Shown here one piece after another: positions 47,560 to 56,822 of a DNA stretch of 64,000 bases (position 1 is the first letter of the stretch; each line of letters starts with the position of its first letter). A program made the translations under genes and the position numbers. The stretch comes from Shinella fusca (GTDB lineage: Bacteria; Pseudomonadota; Alphaproteobacteria; Rhizobiales; Rhizobiaceae). Under the pieces are notes generated by a model. That model searched no databases. It was not told the DNA's origin and was given only the letters and a program-made list of their open reading frames with translations. The stretch is from assembly GCF_014203155.1 (NCBI RefSeq), contig NZ_JACHIK010000010.1, positions 114,408 to 178,407 of the forward strand. The letters are read 5' to 3'.

Positions 47560-49656
47560 ATGACGGGTCAGCCCCGCCTTCTCGAAAACCGTTGGGACGA
47601 TGCCCATGCCGCCGGGCTCGACGAGCCCGGCAAGCTGCTCTACCGCTCCAACCTCCTCGGCGCCGACAAGCGCATCACCAATTACGGCGGCGGCAACACG
47701 TCGGCCAAGGTGGAGGAAACCGATCCGCTGACGGGCGAAAAAGCCCGCGTCATGTGGGTGAAGGGTTCGGGCGGCGACGTCGGCACGATCAGGCTCGACG
47801 GTTTCGCCACCCTCTACATGGACAAGCTGGAGGCCCTGAAGGGCATCTACAAGGGCGTCCATGACGAGGACCGCATGGTCGGCTTCCTGCCGCACTGCAC
47901 CTTCAACCTCAACCCGCGCGCCGCCTCCATCGACACGCCGCTCCACGGCTTCGTGCCCTATACGCATGTCGACCATATGCATCCGGACGCAATCATCGCC
48001 ATCGCTGCGGCGAAGAATTCGAAGGAACTGACGGCGAGGATTTTCGGCGACGACATCGGCTGGCTGCCCTGGCGCCGCCCCGGCTTCCAGCTCGGCCTCG
48101 ACCTCGAAGCCTTCGTCAAGGCGAACCCCAGGGCCAAGGGCGTCGTGCTGGAAAGCCACGGCCTCTTCACCTGGGCGAACGACGCCAAGGATTGCTACCT
48201 CCTGACGCTGGAGATCATCAACAAGGCGATCGCGTGGTTCGCGAAGGAGACCGAAGGCAGGACGATCTTCGGCGGCGCCGTCGCACAGAGCCTCGGTGAA
48301 GCCGAGCGCCGCGCCGTCGCCGCGAAGCTGATGCCGGAAATCCGCGGCCGCATCGGCAAAGGCGAACGCAAGCTCGGCCATTTCGACGACCAGCCGGCCG
48401 TGCTCGAATTCGTCAATTCGAAGGACCTGAAGCCGCTCGGCAGCCTCGGCACCTCCTGCCCGGACCATTTCCTGCGCACCAAGATCCGCCCGCTGATCGT
48501 CGATTTCGATCCGGCGAAGCCGGATGCCGACGCCGTGATCGCCGGCCTCGACAAGGCGCTGGAAGACTACCGCACCGACTACACGCGCTATTACGAAGCC
48601 TGCAAGCACGACAATTCGCCGAAGATGCGCGACCCCAACCCGGTCATCTTCCTCGTGCCGGGCGTCGGCATGTTCTCCTTCGCCAAGGACAAGGCGACCG
48701 CGCGTATTGCCGGCGAGTTCTACGTCAACGCCATCAACGTGATGCGCGGCGCCTCCACGGTCTCCGAATATCAGGGCCTGCCCGAGCAGGAAGCCTTCGA
48801 CATCGAATACTGGCTGCTGGAGGAGGCGAAGCTCCAGCGCATGCCGAAGCCGAAGAGCCTTGCCGGCCGCGTCGCCCTCATCACCGGCGGGGCCGGCGGC
48901 ATCGGCCGCGCGACGGCCGAGCGGCTGGCGGGCGAGGGCGCCTGCGTGGTGCTCGCCGATATCGACGCCGATGCGCTCGGTGAGGTCGGCTCGGACTTCG
49001 CGAAGAAATACAGCGGCGATGCCGTGCGCACCGTCCAGCTCAACGTGACGGACGAGGCCGGCGTGATCGCCGCCTTCGCGCAAGCCTGCGTCGAGTTCGG
49101 CGGCGTCGATATCCTCGTCTCCAATGCCGGCATCGCCTCTTCCGCGCCCGTCGAAAGCACCGAGCTTTCGATGTGGAACAAGAACATGGACATTCTGGCG
49201 ACCGGCTATTTCCTCGTCTCGCGCGAGGCGTTCCGCCTCTTCCGTCGCCAGAATATCGGCGGCAACGTGGTCTTCGTGGCCTCCAAGAACGGCCTTGCCT
49301 CCTCGCCGAACGCCTCGGCCTATTGCACGGCCAAGGCCGCCGAAATCCACCTTGCGCGCTGCCTTGCGCTCGAAGGGGCCGAAGCGGGCATCCGCGTCAA
49401 CACGGTCAATCCGGACGCCGTGCTGCGCGGCTCGAAGATCTGGGGCGGCGAGTGGCGCGAGCAGCGCGCCGCCTCCTCCAAGATCGAGGTGAGCGAGCTG
49501 GAGGAGTACTACCGCAAGCGTTCGATGCTCAAGCTGAACGTCTTCCCGGAGGATATAGCCGAGGCCATCTATTTCCTCGCTTCCGACCTTTCGGCGAAGT
49601 CGACGGGCAATATCATCAACGTGGATGCCGGCAACGCGCAGAGTTTTCCGCGCTGA
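47560..49656 (+). CDS. rhaD: Bifunctional rhamnulose-1-phosphate aldolase / L-lactaldehyde dehydrogenase (SDR)
   Basis: A 698-residue fusion. Residues about 1-425 are a class II aldolase domain (RITNYGGGNTSAK and MWVKGSGGDVGTIRLDGF; metal-site histidines in YTHVDHMHPDA). Residues about 430-698 are a short-chain dehydrogenase (ALITGGAGGIGRATAE, then SNAG, then Tyr588 and Lys592 in SAYCTAK). It would cleave rhamnulose-1-phosphate to dihydroxyacetone phosphate and L-lactaldehyde and oxidise the latter. It is first in the rhaD-rhaI operon, driven by the divergent control region; the ribosome site is AGGGAGGAAATC. Confidence 0.94.
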   Translation: MTGQPRLLENRWDDAHAAGLDEPGKLLYRSNLLGADKRITNYGGGNTSAKVEETDPLTGEKARVMWVKGSGGDVGTIRLDGFATLYMDKLEALKGIYKGVHDEDRMVGFLPHCTFNLNPRAASIDTPLHGFVPYTHVDHMHPDAIIAIAAAKNSKELTARIFGDDIGWLPWRRPGFQLGLDLEAFVKANPRAKGVVLESHGLFTWANDAKDCYLLTLEIINKAIAWFAKETEGRTIFGGAVAQSLGEAERRAVAAKLMPEIRGRIGKGERKLGHFDDQPAVLEFVNSKDLKPLGSLGTSCPDHFLRTKIRPLIVDFDPAKPDADAVIAGLDKALEDYRTDYTRYYEACKHDNSPKMRDPNPVIFLVPGVGMFSFAKDKATARIAGEFYVNAINVMRGASTVSEYQGLPEQEAFDIEYWLLEEAKLQRMPKPKSLAGRVALITGGAGGIGRATAERLAGEGACVVLADIDADALGEVGSDFAKKYSGDAVRTVQLNVTDEAGVIAAFAQACVEFGGVDILVSNAGIASSAPVESTELSMWNKNMDILATGYFLVSREAFRLFRRQNIGGNVVFVASKNGLASSPNASAYCTAKAAEIHLARCLALEGAEAGIRVNTVNPDAVLRGSKIWGGEWREQRAASSKIEVSELEEYYRKRSMLKLNVFPEDIAEAIYFLASDLSAKSTGNIINVDAGNAQSFPR

Positions 49657-49671
49657 TCAGGGAGGCTGGAA

Positions 49672-50964
49672 ATGGCTGAGTTCAAGATCGCGGCGGATGT
49701 GATCGCCGCGGAAAACGACAAGCGGGCCGGGGCGCTGAGGGAGGACTACGACGCGCTCGGCGCCAATCTGGCCCGCCGCGGCATCGATATCGAGGCCGTC
49801 ACGGCGAAGGTGGCAAAATTCTTCGTCGCCGTGCCCTCCTGGGGCGTCGGCACGGGCGGCACGCGCTTTGCGCGCTTTCCCGGCACCGGCGAGCCGCGCG
49901 GCATCTTCGACAAGCTGGACGACTGCTCGGTCATCCACCAGCTGACGCGGGCGACGCCCAATGTCTCCCTGCATATCCCGTGGGACAAGGCGGACCCGAA
50001 GGAACTGAAGGCGAAGGGCGACGCCCTCGGCCTCGGCTTCGACGCGATGAACTCCAACACCTTCTCCGACGCGCCCGGACAGGCGCATTCCTACAAATAC
50101 GGCTCGCTCAGCCATACGGACGCGGCGACCCGTGCCCAGGCCGTCGAGCACAATCTGGAATGCATCGAGATCGGCAAGGCCATCGGCTCGAAGGCGCTGA
50201 CGGTGTGGGTCGGCGACGGCTCCAACTTCCCGGGCCAGAGCAATTTCACCAAGGCCTTCGAGCGCTACCTTGCCGCGATGGCCGAGATTTACAAGGCGTT
50301 GCCGGACGACTGGAAGCTCTTCTCCGAGCACAAGATGTACGAGCCGGCCTTCTATTCGACGGTCGTGCAGGACTGGGGCACGAACTATCTCATCGCCCAG
50401 ACGCTCGGCCCCAAGGCCCAGTGCCTCGTCGACCTCGGCCACCACGCGCCGAACACCAATATCGAGATGATCGTCGCCCGGCTCATCCAGTTCGGCAAGC
50501 TCGGCGGCTTCCATTTCAACGATTCCAAATACGGCGACGACGATCTCGATGCCGGCGCCATCGAGCCCTACCGCCTGTTCCTCGTCTTCAACGAACTGGT
50601 GGATGCCGAGGAGCGCGGCGCCAGGGGCTTCCACCCGGCGCACATGATCGACCAGTCGCACAATGTCACCGATCCGATCGAGAGCCTGATCAACAGCGCG
50701 AACGAGATCCGCCGCGCCTATGCGCAGGCCCTTCTCGTCGACCGCAAGGCGCTCGAATCCTACCAGGACGGCAACGACGCCCTGATGGCGACCGAGACGC
50801 TGAAGCGCGCCTACCGCACGGACGTGGAACCGATCCTCGCTGAAGCACGCCGCCGCGCGGGCGGGACCATCGACCCGGTCGCCGCCTACCGGGCCAGCGG
50901 CTACCGCAAGAAGGTCGCGGCCGAGCGGCCGGCCTCCGCCGCCGGTGGCGGCGGCATCATCTGA
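49672..50964 (+). CDS. rhaI: L-rhamnose isomerase (Pseudomonas/Rhizobium type)
   Basis: A 430-residue TIM-barrel metalloenzyme converting L-rhamnose to L-rhamnulose. Likely metal- and substrate-binding stretches are LHIPWDKADPKELK, FSEHKMYEPAFYST, CLVDLGHHAPNTNIE and GGFHFNDSKYGDDDLDAG. This is the isomerase group of Pseudomonas stutzeri and rhizobia rather than E. coli RhaA. It lies 15 bases after rhaD behind AGGGAGG. Confidence 0.94.
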   Translation: MAEFKIAADVIAAENDKRAGALREDYDALGANLARRGIDIEAVTAKVAKFFVAVPSWGVGTGGTRFARFPGTGEPRGIFDKLDDCSVIHQLTRATPNVSLHIPWDKADPKELKAKGDALGLGFDAMNSNTFSDAPGQAHSYKYGSLSHTDAATRAQAVEHNLECIEIGKAIGSKALTVWVGDGSNFPGQSNFTKAFERYLAAMAEIYKALPDDWKLFSEHKMYEPAFYSTVVQDWGTNYLIAQTLGPKAQCLVDLGHHAPNTNIEMIVARLIQFGKLGGFHFNDSKYGDDDLDAGAIEPYRLFLVFNELVDAEERGARGFHPAHMIDQSHNVTDPIESLINSANEIRRAYAQALLVDRKALESYQDGNDALMATETLKRAYRTDVEPILAEARRRAGGTIDPVAAYRASGYRKKVAAERPASAAGGGGII

Positions 50965-50985
50965 GCGGGCACGGCAGGAGGAGGC

Positions 50986-52074
50986 TCACGCCTCCTTCCT
51001 GTTGCGGAAGCTGGCATTGCCGAGGCCGGTGCCGATGGTGACGGCCGCCCAGCGCTCCGTATCGGCCATGCGCGGGGCCTCCGAAAGGCCCTGCACGACC
51101 GCGTCGTTGTGCATGATGACGAAGGTGGGCTCGCCGCAGATGGCGGGGATCGCCTTGCGCAGCGCCTCGGGCAGGTTGAAATGGGTGCTTTCCCAGTTGC
51201 CGCCCGGAAGGTTCTGGCCGCCGCGGGCAATCGACCCGTCCGCCGCGATCACCCCCGGGCAGCCGATGCCGATGACCGGCGCCAGCGTCAGCTTGGCCTT
51301 CTCGGCCTTGGCGATCAGCCCCTCGATCATCTCGACGAGATATTCGATGGTGGCGGTGCGCTTCGGCTCGTCGTCGGCATGGCGCCAGAGCTCCGATTTC
51401 CAGACCTTCGCCTTGGAGAAATCCGGCTTGTCGTCGAGGTTGAGCTTGACGACGCCGGCGCGGATGTTCGTGCCGCCGATATCGACGGCGAGGATGGCGT
51501 CGTGTCCCTTCAGCATCCAGGAGGGAATGAGATGGACCGCGCCGAGAAGGCCGGCTTCGTCTGGATGGTGGCCGATCGGCACGAGCTCCACCTTCATGCC
51601 CTCGGCGCGAAGGAGAAGCTGGGTGCGGGCCATCGCCATCAGCCCGGCCTTGCTGTCGCTGAACCCGCCGCCGACCACGATCCGGCGCGTTCCCTTCCAG
51701 GCGTCCTCTTCAAGATAGCGAAGGAGAATGCCGGCGAGCGCCGCCGCGAAATCGTCGATGGCCGCGCGTACGAGCGTCGCCGCCTCGCTTTCCGCGTCCT
51801 TCAGCAATCCGTCGATGTCCTTCTTGGAAAGATCGTCGGTCGGCGTGTCGCCGAGGGGATCGGGCCCGCCCGCGCGCACCCGCTTGCGCCAGCCGTCGAG
51901 GGCATCGCGGAAGGCGGTCTTGTTGGCGCGGTCGCCGATGAAGCCGGCCTTGTCGCGCAGTTCCAGATTGTAGCTTGTGACCTCGACCTTCGGCAGGTCG
52001 CCGGCGCCATGGGAGACCGGCGCGCCGATCTCGTCATCCTGTCTTGCCTGCCGTTTGCGCTGTTCGCTGCCCAT
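50986..52074 (-). CDS. ROK-type sugar kinase homologue with circularly permuted motif order
   Basis: A 362-residue protein of the actin-like ATPase (ROK/glucokinase) fold. The motif order is rotated. The segment that normally ends ROK proteins comes first: helices about 92-122, RRIVVGGGFSD (130-140, adenosine-type motif) and PDEAGLLGAV (171-180). The segment that normally begins them comes second: VDIGGTNIRAG (197-207, phosphate-1), GIGCPG (269-274), NDA (323-325, catalytic Asp) and GTGLGNA (348-354, phosphate-2), close to the C-terminus. The ROK zinc motif CxCGxxGC is absent. The frame is uninterrupted, so this is not an assembly join. It is convergent with rhaI and divergent from otsB. Sugar specificity is unknown. 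Confidence 0.85.
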   Translation of the reverse strand: MGSEQRKRQARQDDEIGAPVSHGAGDLPKVEVTSYNLELRDKAGFIGDRANKTAFRDALDGWRKRVRAGGPDPLGDTPTDDLSKKDIDGLLKDAESEAATLVRAAIDDFAAALAGILLRYLEEDAWKGTRRIVVGGGFSDSKAGLMAMARTQLLLRAEGMKVELVPIGHHPDEAGLLGAVHLIPSWMLKGHDAILAVDIGGTNIRAGVVKLNLDDKPDFSKAKVWKSELWRHADDEPKRTATIEYLVEMIEGLIAKAEKAKLTLAPVIGIGCPGVIAADGSIARGGQNLPGGNWESTHFNLPEALRKAIPAICGEPTFVIMHNDAVVQGLSEAPRMADTERWAAVTIGTGLGNASFRNRKEA

Positions 52075-52175
52075 GCCCGCTCCCTTGCATATGCGGATTG
52101 GGAAATGCGGCGAAGCGAAAGTTGTTCCTCGCAGAACCCTTGCCGGCGGGCGATTGCGGCCTAATTGCAGGTGTC

Positions 52176-52997
52176 ATGCTAGACGACGACGAACAATTGC
52201 AACCGTCCGATGCGGCGATCCGCCATCTGGTCCGCCGCCTGCTCGCCGAGCCGGACCGCTGGGCCCTCTTCCTCGATATCGACGGCACGCTGATCGACCT
52301 TGCCGTGACGCCGGACGCCATCCAGGTGCCGCTGTCGCTGACGGCGAACCTTTCCGCCGTCTCCTCCCGCCTCGGCGGGGCGCTGGCGCTGGTAACGGGG
52401 CGCAGCCTTGCCTATGCGGACGAGCTGTTCTCCCCCGCCCGCTTCCCCATCGCGGGCCTGCACGGCGCGGAGCTGCGAGCCGTTGACGGCGGAACGACCG
52501 TCGCCCGCGCCACCCCCGCCTTTTCGGAATTGAAGCACCGGCTGGTGAAGGAGACCGCTTGGATGGAGGGCGTGCTGATCGAGGACAAGGGCGCGGCCAT
52601 CGCCGCGCACTACCGGCTGGCCCCGGCGCTCGACACGGCGCTGGAGAAGATCATGCGGGATTTCGCCGAGAAGGCGGGGCCGGACTGGACGTTGCAGCCC
52701 GGCAAGATGGTCTTCGAGGTGCGCCCCTCGCGCGCCAGCAAGGGCGATGCGGTCGCTTCCTTCCTGGAGCAGGCGCCGTTTTCCGGCCGTCTGCCGATCG
52801 CCGTCGGCGACGACCTGACGGACGAATCGATGTTCGCGCTCGCCAATGCGCGCGGCGGCCAGTCGATCCGCGTCGGCTCGCTGTCGCATGCCACCTGCGC
52901 GCTCGCCCGGGCCTCCTCGCCCTCGGCCATCCGCACGGCGCTCGCCACCGTCGCGGCGGGCGAACCGGCTGCCTCCGGCGTCGCGGCGGCGCGCTAG
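52176..52997 (+). CDS. otsB: Trehalose-6-phosphate phosphatase
   Basis: A 273-residue HAD phosphatase that would release trehalose from trehalose-6-phosphate. Motif I is FLDIDGTLID (Asp34, Asp36), motif II is LVTGR, motif III lysine is in SRASKGDAV, and motif IV is GDDLTDE. The cap domain spans about 110-190. No otsA synthase gene is in the window. The ATG at 52176 gives the usual length. Its TAG stop overlaps the stop of the convergent cupin gene. Confidence 0.92.
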   Translation: MLDDDEQLQPSDAAIRHLVRRLLAEPDRWALFLDIDGTLIDLAVTPDAIQVPLSLTANLSAVSSRLGGALALVTGRSLAYADELFSPARFPIAGLHGAELRAVDGGTTVARATPAFSELKHRLVKETAWMEGVLIEDKGAAIAAHYRLAPALDTALEKIMRDFAEKAGPDWTLQPGKMVFEVRPSRASKGDAVASFLEQAPFSGRLPIAVGDDLTDESMFALANARGGQSIRVGSLSHATCALARASSPSAIRTALATVAAGEPAASGVAAAR

Positions 52998-53533
52998 CTT
53001 CTTGCGGAATGGTTCCAGAGGGTGAGAAGCGGGCCGGCGCGGCCGTAGAGCGGATCGCTGCCCGGCACCGGCAGCGCGGCGATGATCTTCAATTCGCCGG
53101 GCGTTGCCGCCGCCGTCTCGATATCGGCATGCTGGCCGGGCGGATAGCCGCCGACGACGAGGAAATCGTCGCTCGCCGAGAGGCGCCTGTGGCCGGTGCC
53201 GGCCGGAAGCACCAGGCAATCGCCCGCCTCGACATCGAGGCTTGCACCCTCCGGCCCGCCGATGAGGAGTTCGGCCTTCCCCTCGGCGATGCCGAGCACT
53301 TCGTGCGCGCCGACATGATAGTGCTGGTAGGAGAAGACGCCGTTGCGCCACACGCCTTCCCAGCCCGAATCGTAGAAAAGGCCCTCGAAGGCGTGCGCCC
53401 GGTCGTCGACCTCGGGACCGAGGACCCCGCGATAGACGAGGACTGGAAGGAAAGGGTGGTTCGGCACCCATTCGCTTGCGGAAAAGAACAGCGTTTCCGG
53501 CTGCCGCATCGTTGTTTCGCCTGCTGAGGTCAT
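52994..53533 (-). CDS. Cupin-domain protein
   Basis: A 179-residue protein with one cupin barrel (about 60-130). Motif 1 is degenerate around FSYQHYHVGAHEVLGIAEGKAEL (two His and a Glu are present), and motif 2 is AGDCLVLPAGTGHRRL. The residues could bind a metal. Proteins of this small group resemble the YjlB-type cupins; no reaction is known. It faces otsB with shared stop bases (CTAG). Confidence 0.8.
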   Translation of the reverse strand: MTSAGETTMRQPETLFFSASEWVPNHPFLPVLVYRGVLGPEVDDRAHAFEGLFYDSGWEGVWRNGVFSYQHYHVGAHEVLGIAEGKAELLIGGPEGASLDVEAGDCLVLPAGTGHRRLSASDDFLVVGGYPPGQHADIETAAATPGELKIIAALPVPGSDPLYGRAGPLLTLWNHSARS

Positions 53534-53643
53534 GGGATTGTTTCCGGATTTCGCTGGGAAGGAAATTCCGCAAGATCATGTTTGTTCCCGCGGAACATTC
53601 CGTCAGGGTCGCGGTTTCTCCTCTGTCTTGAAGGGAGGACGAA

Positions 53644-53853
53644 ATGGAAGAGGTTTCCAATATCCAGTTGCATTTCGACGTTCTGAGTTGCCGCGCGCTC
53701 CTGTCCTGCGAGGGCAAGGATTATGTCCTGCCGGATACGTATCCCAATCGCGACGCCGCGCGGGCGGCCGCGCAGAAATTCGCCTGGGAACGACTGGGGC
53801 TGAAGAGCCGGCGCGCCGGGCGGCCGTCGGACATCGCGATCTGGCTGCGCTAG
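53644..53853 (+). CDS. Small protein of unknown function
   Basis: A 69-residue protein that I do not recognise. It starts behind a clear ribosome site (GGGAGGACGAA). The sequence MEEVSNIQLHFDVLSCRALL, two cysteines, RDAARAAAQKFAWERLGL and a basic C-terminus suggest a small alpha/beta protein without signal peptide or membrane helix. It precedes the GreA-type factor by 64 bases on the same strand. Coding is supported by the ribosome site and composition only. Confidence 0.6.
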   Translation: MEEVSNIQLHFDVLSCRALLSCEGKDYVLPDTYPNRDAARAAAQKFAWERLGLKSRRAGRPSDIAIWLR

Positions 53854-53917
53854 GATAGAGCCTTGCAACGGATGCGAAACTCCGTAAACCTCGAAGGCAG
53901 ATAAACGGAGGCCGGAC

Positions 53918-54400
53918 GTGAGCGTCGCATTCGTCAAGGAAGAGAGCGCCGAAACGGCGGCGGAAACCCAACTGCCGGACCGCCCCGTCTCGCTGCACCC
54001 CAATCTCGTCACCGAAACGGGCCTCAAGGCGCTGGAGCATGCGCTTCAGGTCGCGCGCGAGGCTTTCGAGGCGGCGAACGCCGTCGAGGACGTCAACGAG
54101 CGGCGCCGGCAGGCGGCCGGCCCGGCGCGCGACCTTCGCTATTTCTCCGAGCGGCTGCGCACCGCCCAGCCCATGCCGCCGCCGGCCGACAACGAGACGG
54201 TCGCCTTCGGCAGCACCGTCACCTTCAGCCGTGACGACGGGCGCGTGCAGACCTACCGCATCGTCGGCGAGGACGAGGCCGATCCCAAGGCAGGCACGAT
54301 CTCCTATGTCTCCCCGGTCGCAAGGCTCCTGCTGGGCAAATCCGTCGGCGACGTCGTCACCATCGGCGAGCAGGAGCTCGAGGTGATGACGATCGCCTGA
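53918..54400 (+). CDS. GreA/GreB-type transcript elongation factor family protein
   Basis: A 160-residue protein. The N-terminal half (about 20-90) is helical but shorter and more acidic than the GreA coiled coil. The C-terminal FKBP-like domain is clear: VAFGSTVTFSRDDGRVQTYRIVG and TISYVSPVARLLLGKSVGDVV. It probably binds RNA polymerase through that domain; whether it rescues backtracked complexes is uncertain because the coiled-coil tip acidic pair cannot be assigned. The start is GTG 53918 behind ACGGAGG. Confidence 0.85.
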   Translation: MSVAFVKEESAETAAETQLPDRPVSLHPNLVTETGLKALEHALQVAREAFEAANAVEDVNERRRQAAGPARDLRYFSERLRTAQPMPPPADNETVAFGSTVTFSRDDGRVQTYRIVGEDEADPKAGTISYVSPVARLLLGKSVGDVVTIGEQELEVMTIA

Positions 54401-54404
54401 AACG

Positions 54405-54426
54405 AAAAGGCCGGCTTTCGCCGGCC
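54405..54426 (-). terminator. Terminator of the carboxynorspermidine operon
   Basis: GGCCGGC-TTTC-GCCGGCC (54409-54426). On the minus strand the stem is followed by TTTTCG, so it mainly ends the leftward operon; it can also serve the rightward GreA-type gene. Confidence 0.75.
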
Positions 54427-54436
54427 CTTCCTGTGC

Positions 54437-55675
54437 TCAGAAGCTGACGGCGCGGTCGCCGTCTTCGTCCTGAATGCGGGTCGGCAGGCCGATCCGGTTC
54501 AGGAGGTTGATGAAGGGCTTCGGCGGCAGTTCCTCAACGTTCGCCATCGTCTTCACGTCCCATTCGCCGGTAGCGACCAGCATCGCGGCGGCGACCGGCG
54601 GCACGCCGGCGGTGTAGGAGATGCCCTGGCTGCCCACTTCCTCATAGGCTTCCTTGTGGTCGGCCACGTTGTAGATGAAGACGGTCTTCTCCTTGCCGTC
54701 CTTCAGGCCCTTCACGTAGTCGCCGATGCAGGTCTTGCCCTCGTAGCCGGGGGCGAGCGAGGCCGGATCGGGCAGCACGGCCTTGACGACCTTGAGCGGC
54801 ACGACTTCGAGGCCCTCGGCCGTCTTGACCGGCTGCTCGGAGAGAAGGCCGAGGTTCTTCAGGACGGTGAAGACGTTGATGTAGTGATCGCCGAAGCCCA
54901 TCCAGAAGCGCACGTTCGCGCCGTCCATATTCTTGGCGAGCGAATGCACCTCGTCGTGGCCGCACAGATAAGCGCGGCGCGTGCCGACGACCGGCAGGTC
55001 GTAGTCCTTGCCGATCTCGAACATCTTGTTCGTCTGCCACCCGCCGTTCTGCCAGGAATAGACGACGCCGGTGAATTCACGGAAGTTGATTTCCGGGTCG
55101 AAGTTCGTGGCGAAGTACTTGCCGTGGCTGCCGGCATTGATATCGACGATGTCGACGTCGGTGACCGTGTCGAGATACTCGTCCTTGGCGAGCTTCGCAT
55201 AGGCGTTGACGACGCCGGGGTCGAAGCCGGCGCCGAGGATGGCGGTGATGCCCTTCTCCGCGCATTCGGCCGCGCGCTTCCACTCGTAGTTCCCGTACCA
55301 CGGCGGCGTCTCGCAGATCTTGCCCGGCTCCTCGTGGATCGCCGTGTCGATATAGGCGACGCCGGTATCCATGCAGGCGCGCAGCACCGACATGTTGAGG
55401 AAGGCGGTGCCGACATTGATGACGATCTGCGACCTTGTCGACGCGATGAGCGCCTTGGTGGCCTCGATGTCGAGCGCGTCGAGGGCGTGGCCTTCCAGCA
55501 CGCCCGGCTGTTTCATCGCCTTCTTCTCATGGACCGACGCGATGATCTTGTCGCACTTCGCCCTGGTGCGCGAAGCGATATGGATGTCGCCGAGCACGTC
55601 GTTGTTCTGGGCGCATTTGTGCGCGACGACCTGTGCAACGCCGCCGGCGCCGATGATGAGCACGTTTTTCTTCAT
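54437..55675 (-). CDS. Carboxynorspermidine/carboxyspermidine dehydrogenase (saccharopine dehydrogenase family)
   Basis: A 412-residue NADPH-dependent enzyme that would condense a diamine (putrescine or diaminopropane) with aspartate semialdehyde. The Rossmann motif is VLIIGAGGVAQVVAHKCA. DTAIHEEPGKICETPPWYG and ILGAGFDPGVVNAYAKLA are strongly characteristic of the carboxy(nor)spermidine dehydrogenase group (read separately). It follows nspC by 36 bases in one operon, giving the alternative polyamine route of many rhizobia that bypasses S-adenosylmethionine decarboxylase. Confidence 0.92.
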   Translation of the reverse strand: MKKNVLIIGAGGVAQVVAHKCAQNNDVLGDIHIASRTRAKCDKIIASVHEKKAMKQPGVLEGHALDALDIEATKALIASTRSQIVINVGTAFLNMSVLRACMDTGVAYIDTAIHEEPGKICETPPWYGNYEWKRAAECAEKGITAILGAGFDPGVVNAYAKLAKDEYLDTVTDVDIVDINAGSHGKYFATNFDPEINFREFTGVVYSWQNGGWQTNKMFEIGKDYDLPVVGTRRAYLCGHDEVHSLAKNMDGANVRFWMGFGDHYINVFTVLKNLGLLSEQPVKTAEGLEVVPLKVVKAVLPDPASLAPGYEGKTCIGDYVKGLKDGKEKTVFIYNVADHKEAYEEVGSQGISYTAGVPPVAAAMLVATGEWDVKTMANVEELPPKPFINLLNRIGLPTRIQDEDGDRAVSF

Positions 55676-55711
55676 GTCCCGGAATAGCTCCTTCTGGGTT
55701 GGATAGGGGGA

Positions 55712-56812
55712 TCAGGAAAGGCTTGTCTCGTAGTCCGCATAGGAAAATTCGCGGACGGTGCGGATGTTTCCGTCGAGTTCGCGGATGGCGATGGCCGGCA
55801 TCTTCACGCCGTTGAACCAGTTCTTCTTGACCATCGTGTAGCCGGCCGCATCCTGGATGGAGATGCGGTCGCCAACCTTCAGCTCCTTCTCGAAATCGAA
55901 TTCGCCGAAGATATCGCCGGCAAGGCAGGACTTGCCGCAGACCATGTAGCGGTGCTGCCCGGTATTGGGCGAGAGCTTGGCGTTCTCCCGGTAGATCAGG
56001 AGGTCCAGCATGTGCGCCTCGATGGAGCTGTCGACGACGGCGAGGTGCTTGCCGTTGTCGAGAAGGTCGAGCACCGTCGTCTCCAGCGTCGTCGACTTCG
56101 TGATCGAGGCTTCGCCGGGCTCCAGATAGACTTGCACACCGTATTCACCGGCAAAGCGCTTCAGCCGCTCGGCGAATTTTTCGAGCGGATAGTTTTCGCC
56201 CGTGAAGTGGATGCCGCCGCCGAGGCTCACCCATTCGGCCCTCTTCAGAAGGGGGGCGAATTTCTCCTCAATGGTGCCGAGCATGCGGTCGAAGAGGTCG
56301 AAATCGCCGTTCTCGCAATTGTTGTGGATCATGAAGCCGGAGATGCGATCCATCACCGGCTCGACCTTTTTGACGTCCCATTCGCCGAGCCGTGAGAAGG
56401 GGCGGGCGGGATCGGCAAGGTCGAAGCTGGAGGAGGAGATGCCGGGATTGAGGCGAAGGCCGCGCACGATGCCGGCCGCCCTGTCGGCGAAACGGTCGAG
56501 CTGGCCGATGGAGTTGAAGATGATCTTGTCGGCGTGGCTGACGACCTCGTCGATCTCGTAGTCGGCATAGGCGACGGAATAGGCGTGCGTCTCCTTGCCG
56601 AAGCGCTCGTGGCCGAGGCGCACCTCGTTGAGCGAGGAGGAGGTGGTGCCGTCCATGTACTCGCGCATGAAATCGAAGACCGACCAGGTGGCGAAGCATT
56701 TCAGCGCCAGCAGCGCCCTGGCGCCGGAGAGTTCGCGCAGGCGCGCGACCTTCTCCATGTTGATGAGGAGCTTCGACTTGTCGATCAGATAGTAGGGCGT
56801 CGTCAGGGACAT
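55712..56812 (-). CDS. nspC: Carboxynorspermidine/carboxyspermidine decarboxylase
   Basis: A 366-residue PLP-dependent fold-type III decarboxylase. The PLP lysine is Lys38 in LLALKCFATWS. HNNCENGDFDLF, SLGGGIHFT and YLEPGEASI bind cofactor phosphate, and the second active-site cysteine lies in CGKSCLAGD. It makes (nor)spermidine from the product of the dehydrogenase encoded next. The leader has unusual structure: a possible 74-codon upstream ORF and a hairpin that can cover the GGAAG ribosome site. Confidence 0.94.
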   Translation of the reverse strand: MSLTTPYYLIDKSKLLINMEKVARLRELSGARALLALKCFATWSVFDFMREYMDGTTSSSLNEVRLGHERFGKETHAYSVAYADYEIDEVVSHADKIIFNSIGQLDRFADRAAGIVRGLRLNPGISSSSFDLADPARPFSRLGEWDVKKVEPVMDRISGFMIHNNCENGDFDLFDRMLGTIEEKFAPLLKRAEWVSLGGGIHFTGENYPLEKFAERLKRFAGEYGVQVYLEPGEASITKSTTLETTVLDLLDNGKHLAVVDSSIEAHMLDLLIYRENAKLSPNTGQHRYMVCGKSCLAGDIFGEFDFEKELKVGDRISIQDAAGYTMVKKNWFNGVKMPAIAIRELDGNIRTVREFSYADYETSLS

Positions 56813-56822
56813 GGGGACCTGT

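Noticed and set aside
50986..52074. Reading the permuted ROK gene as two fused fragments or a misassembly
   Set aside because: The frame is continuous, codon use is uniform, and a single junction would have to join the halves in reverse order without any repeat; circular permutation explains it better.
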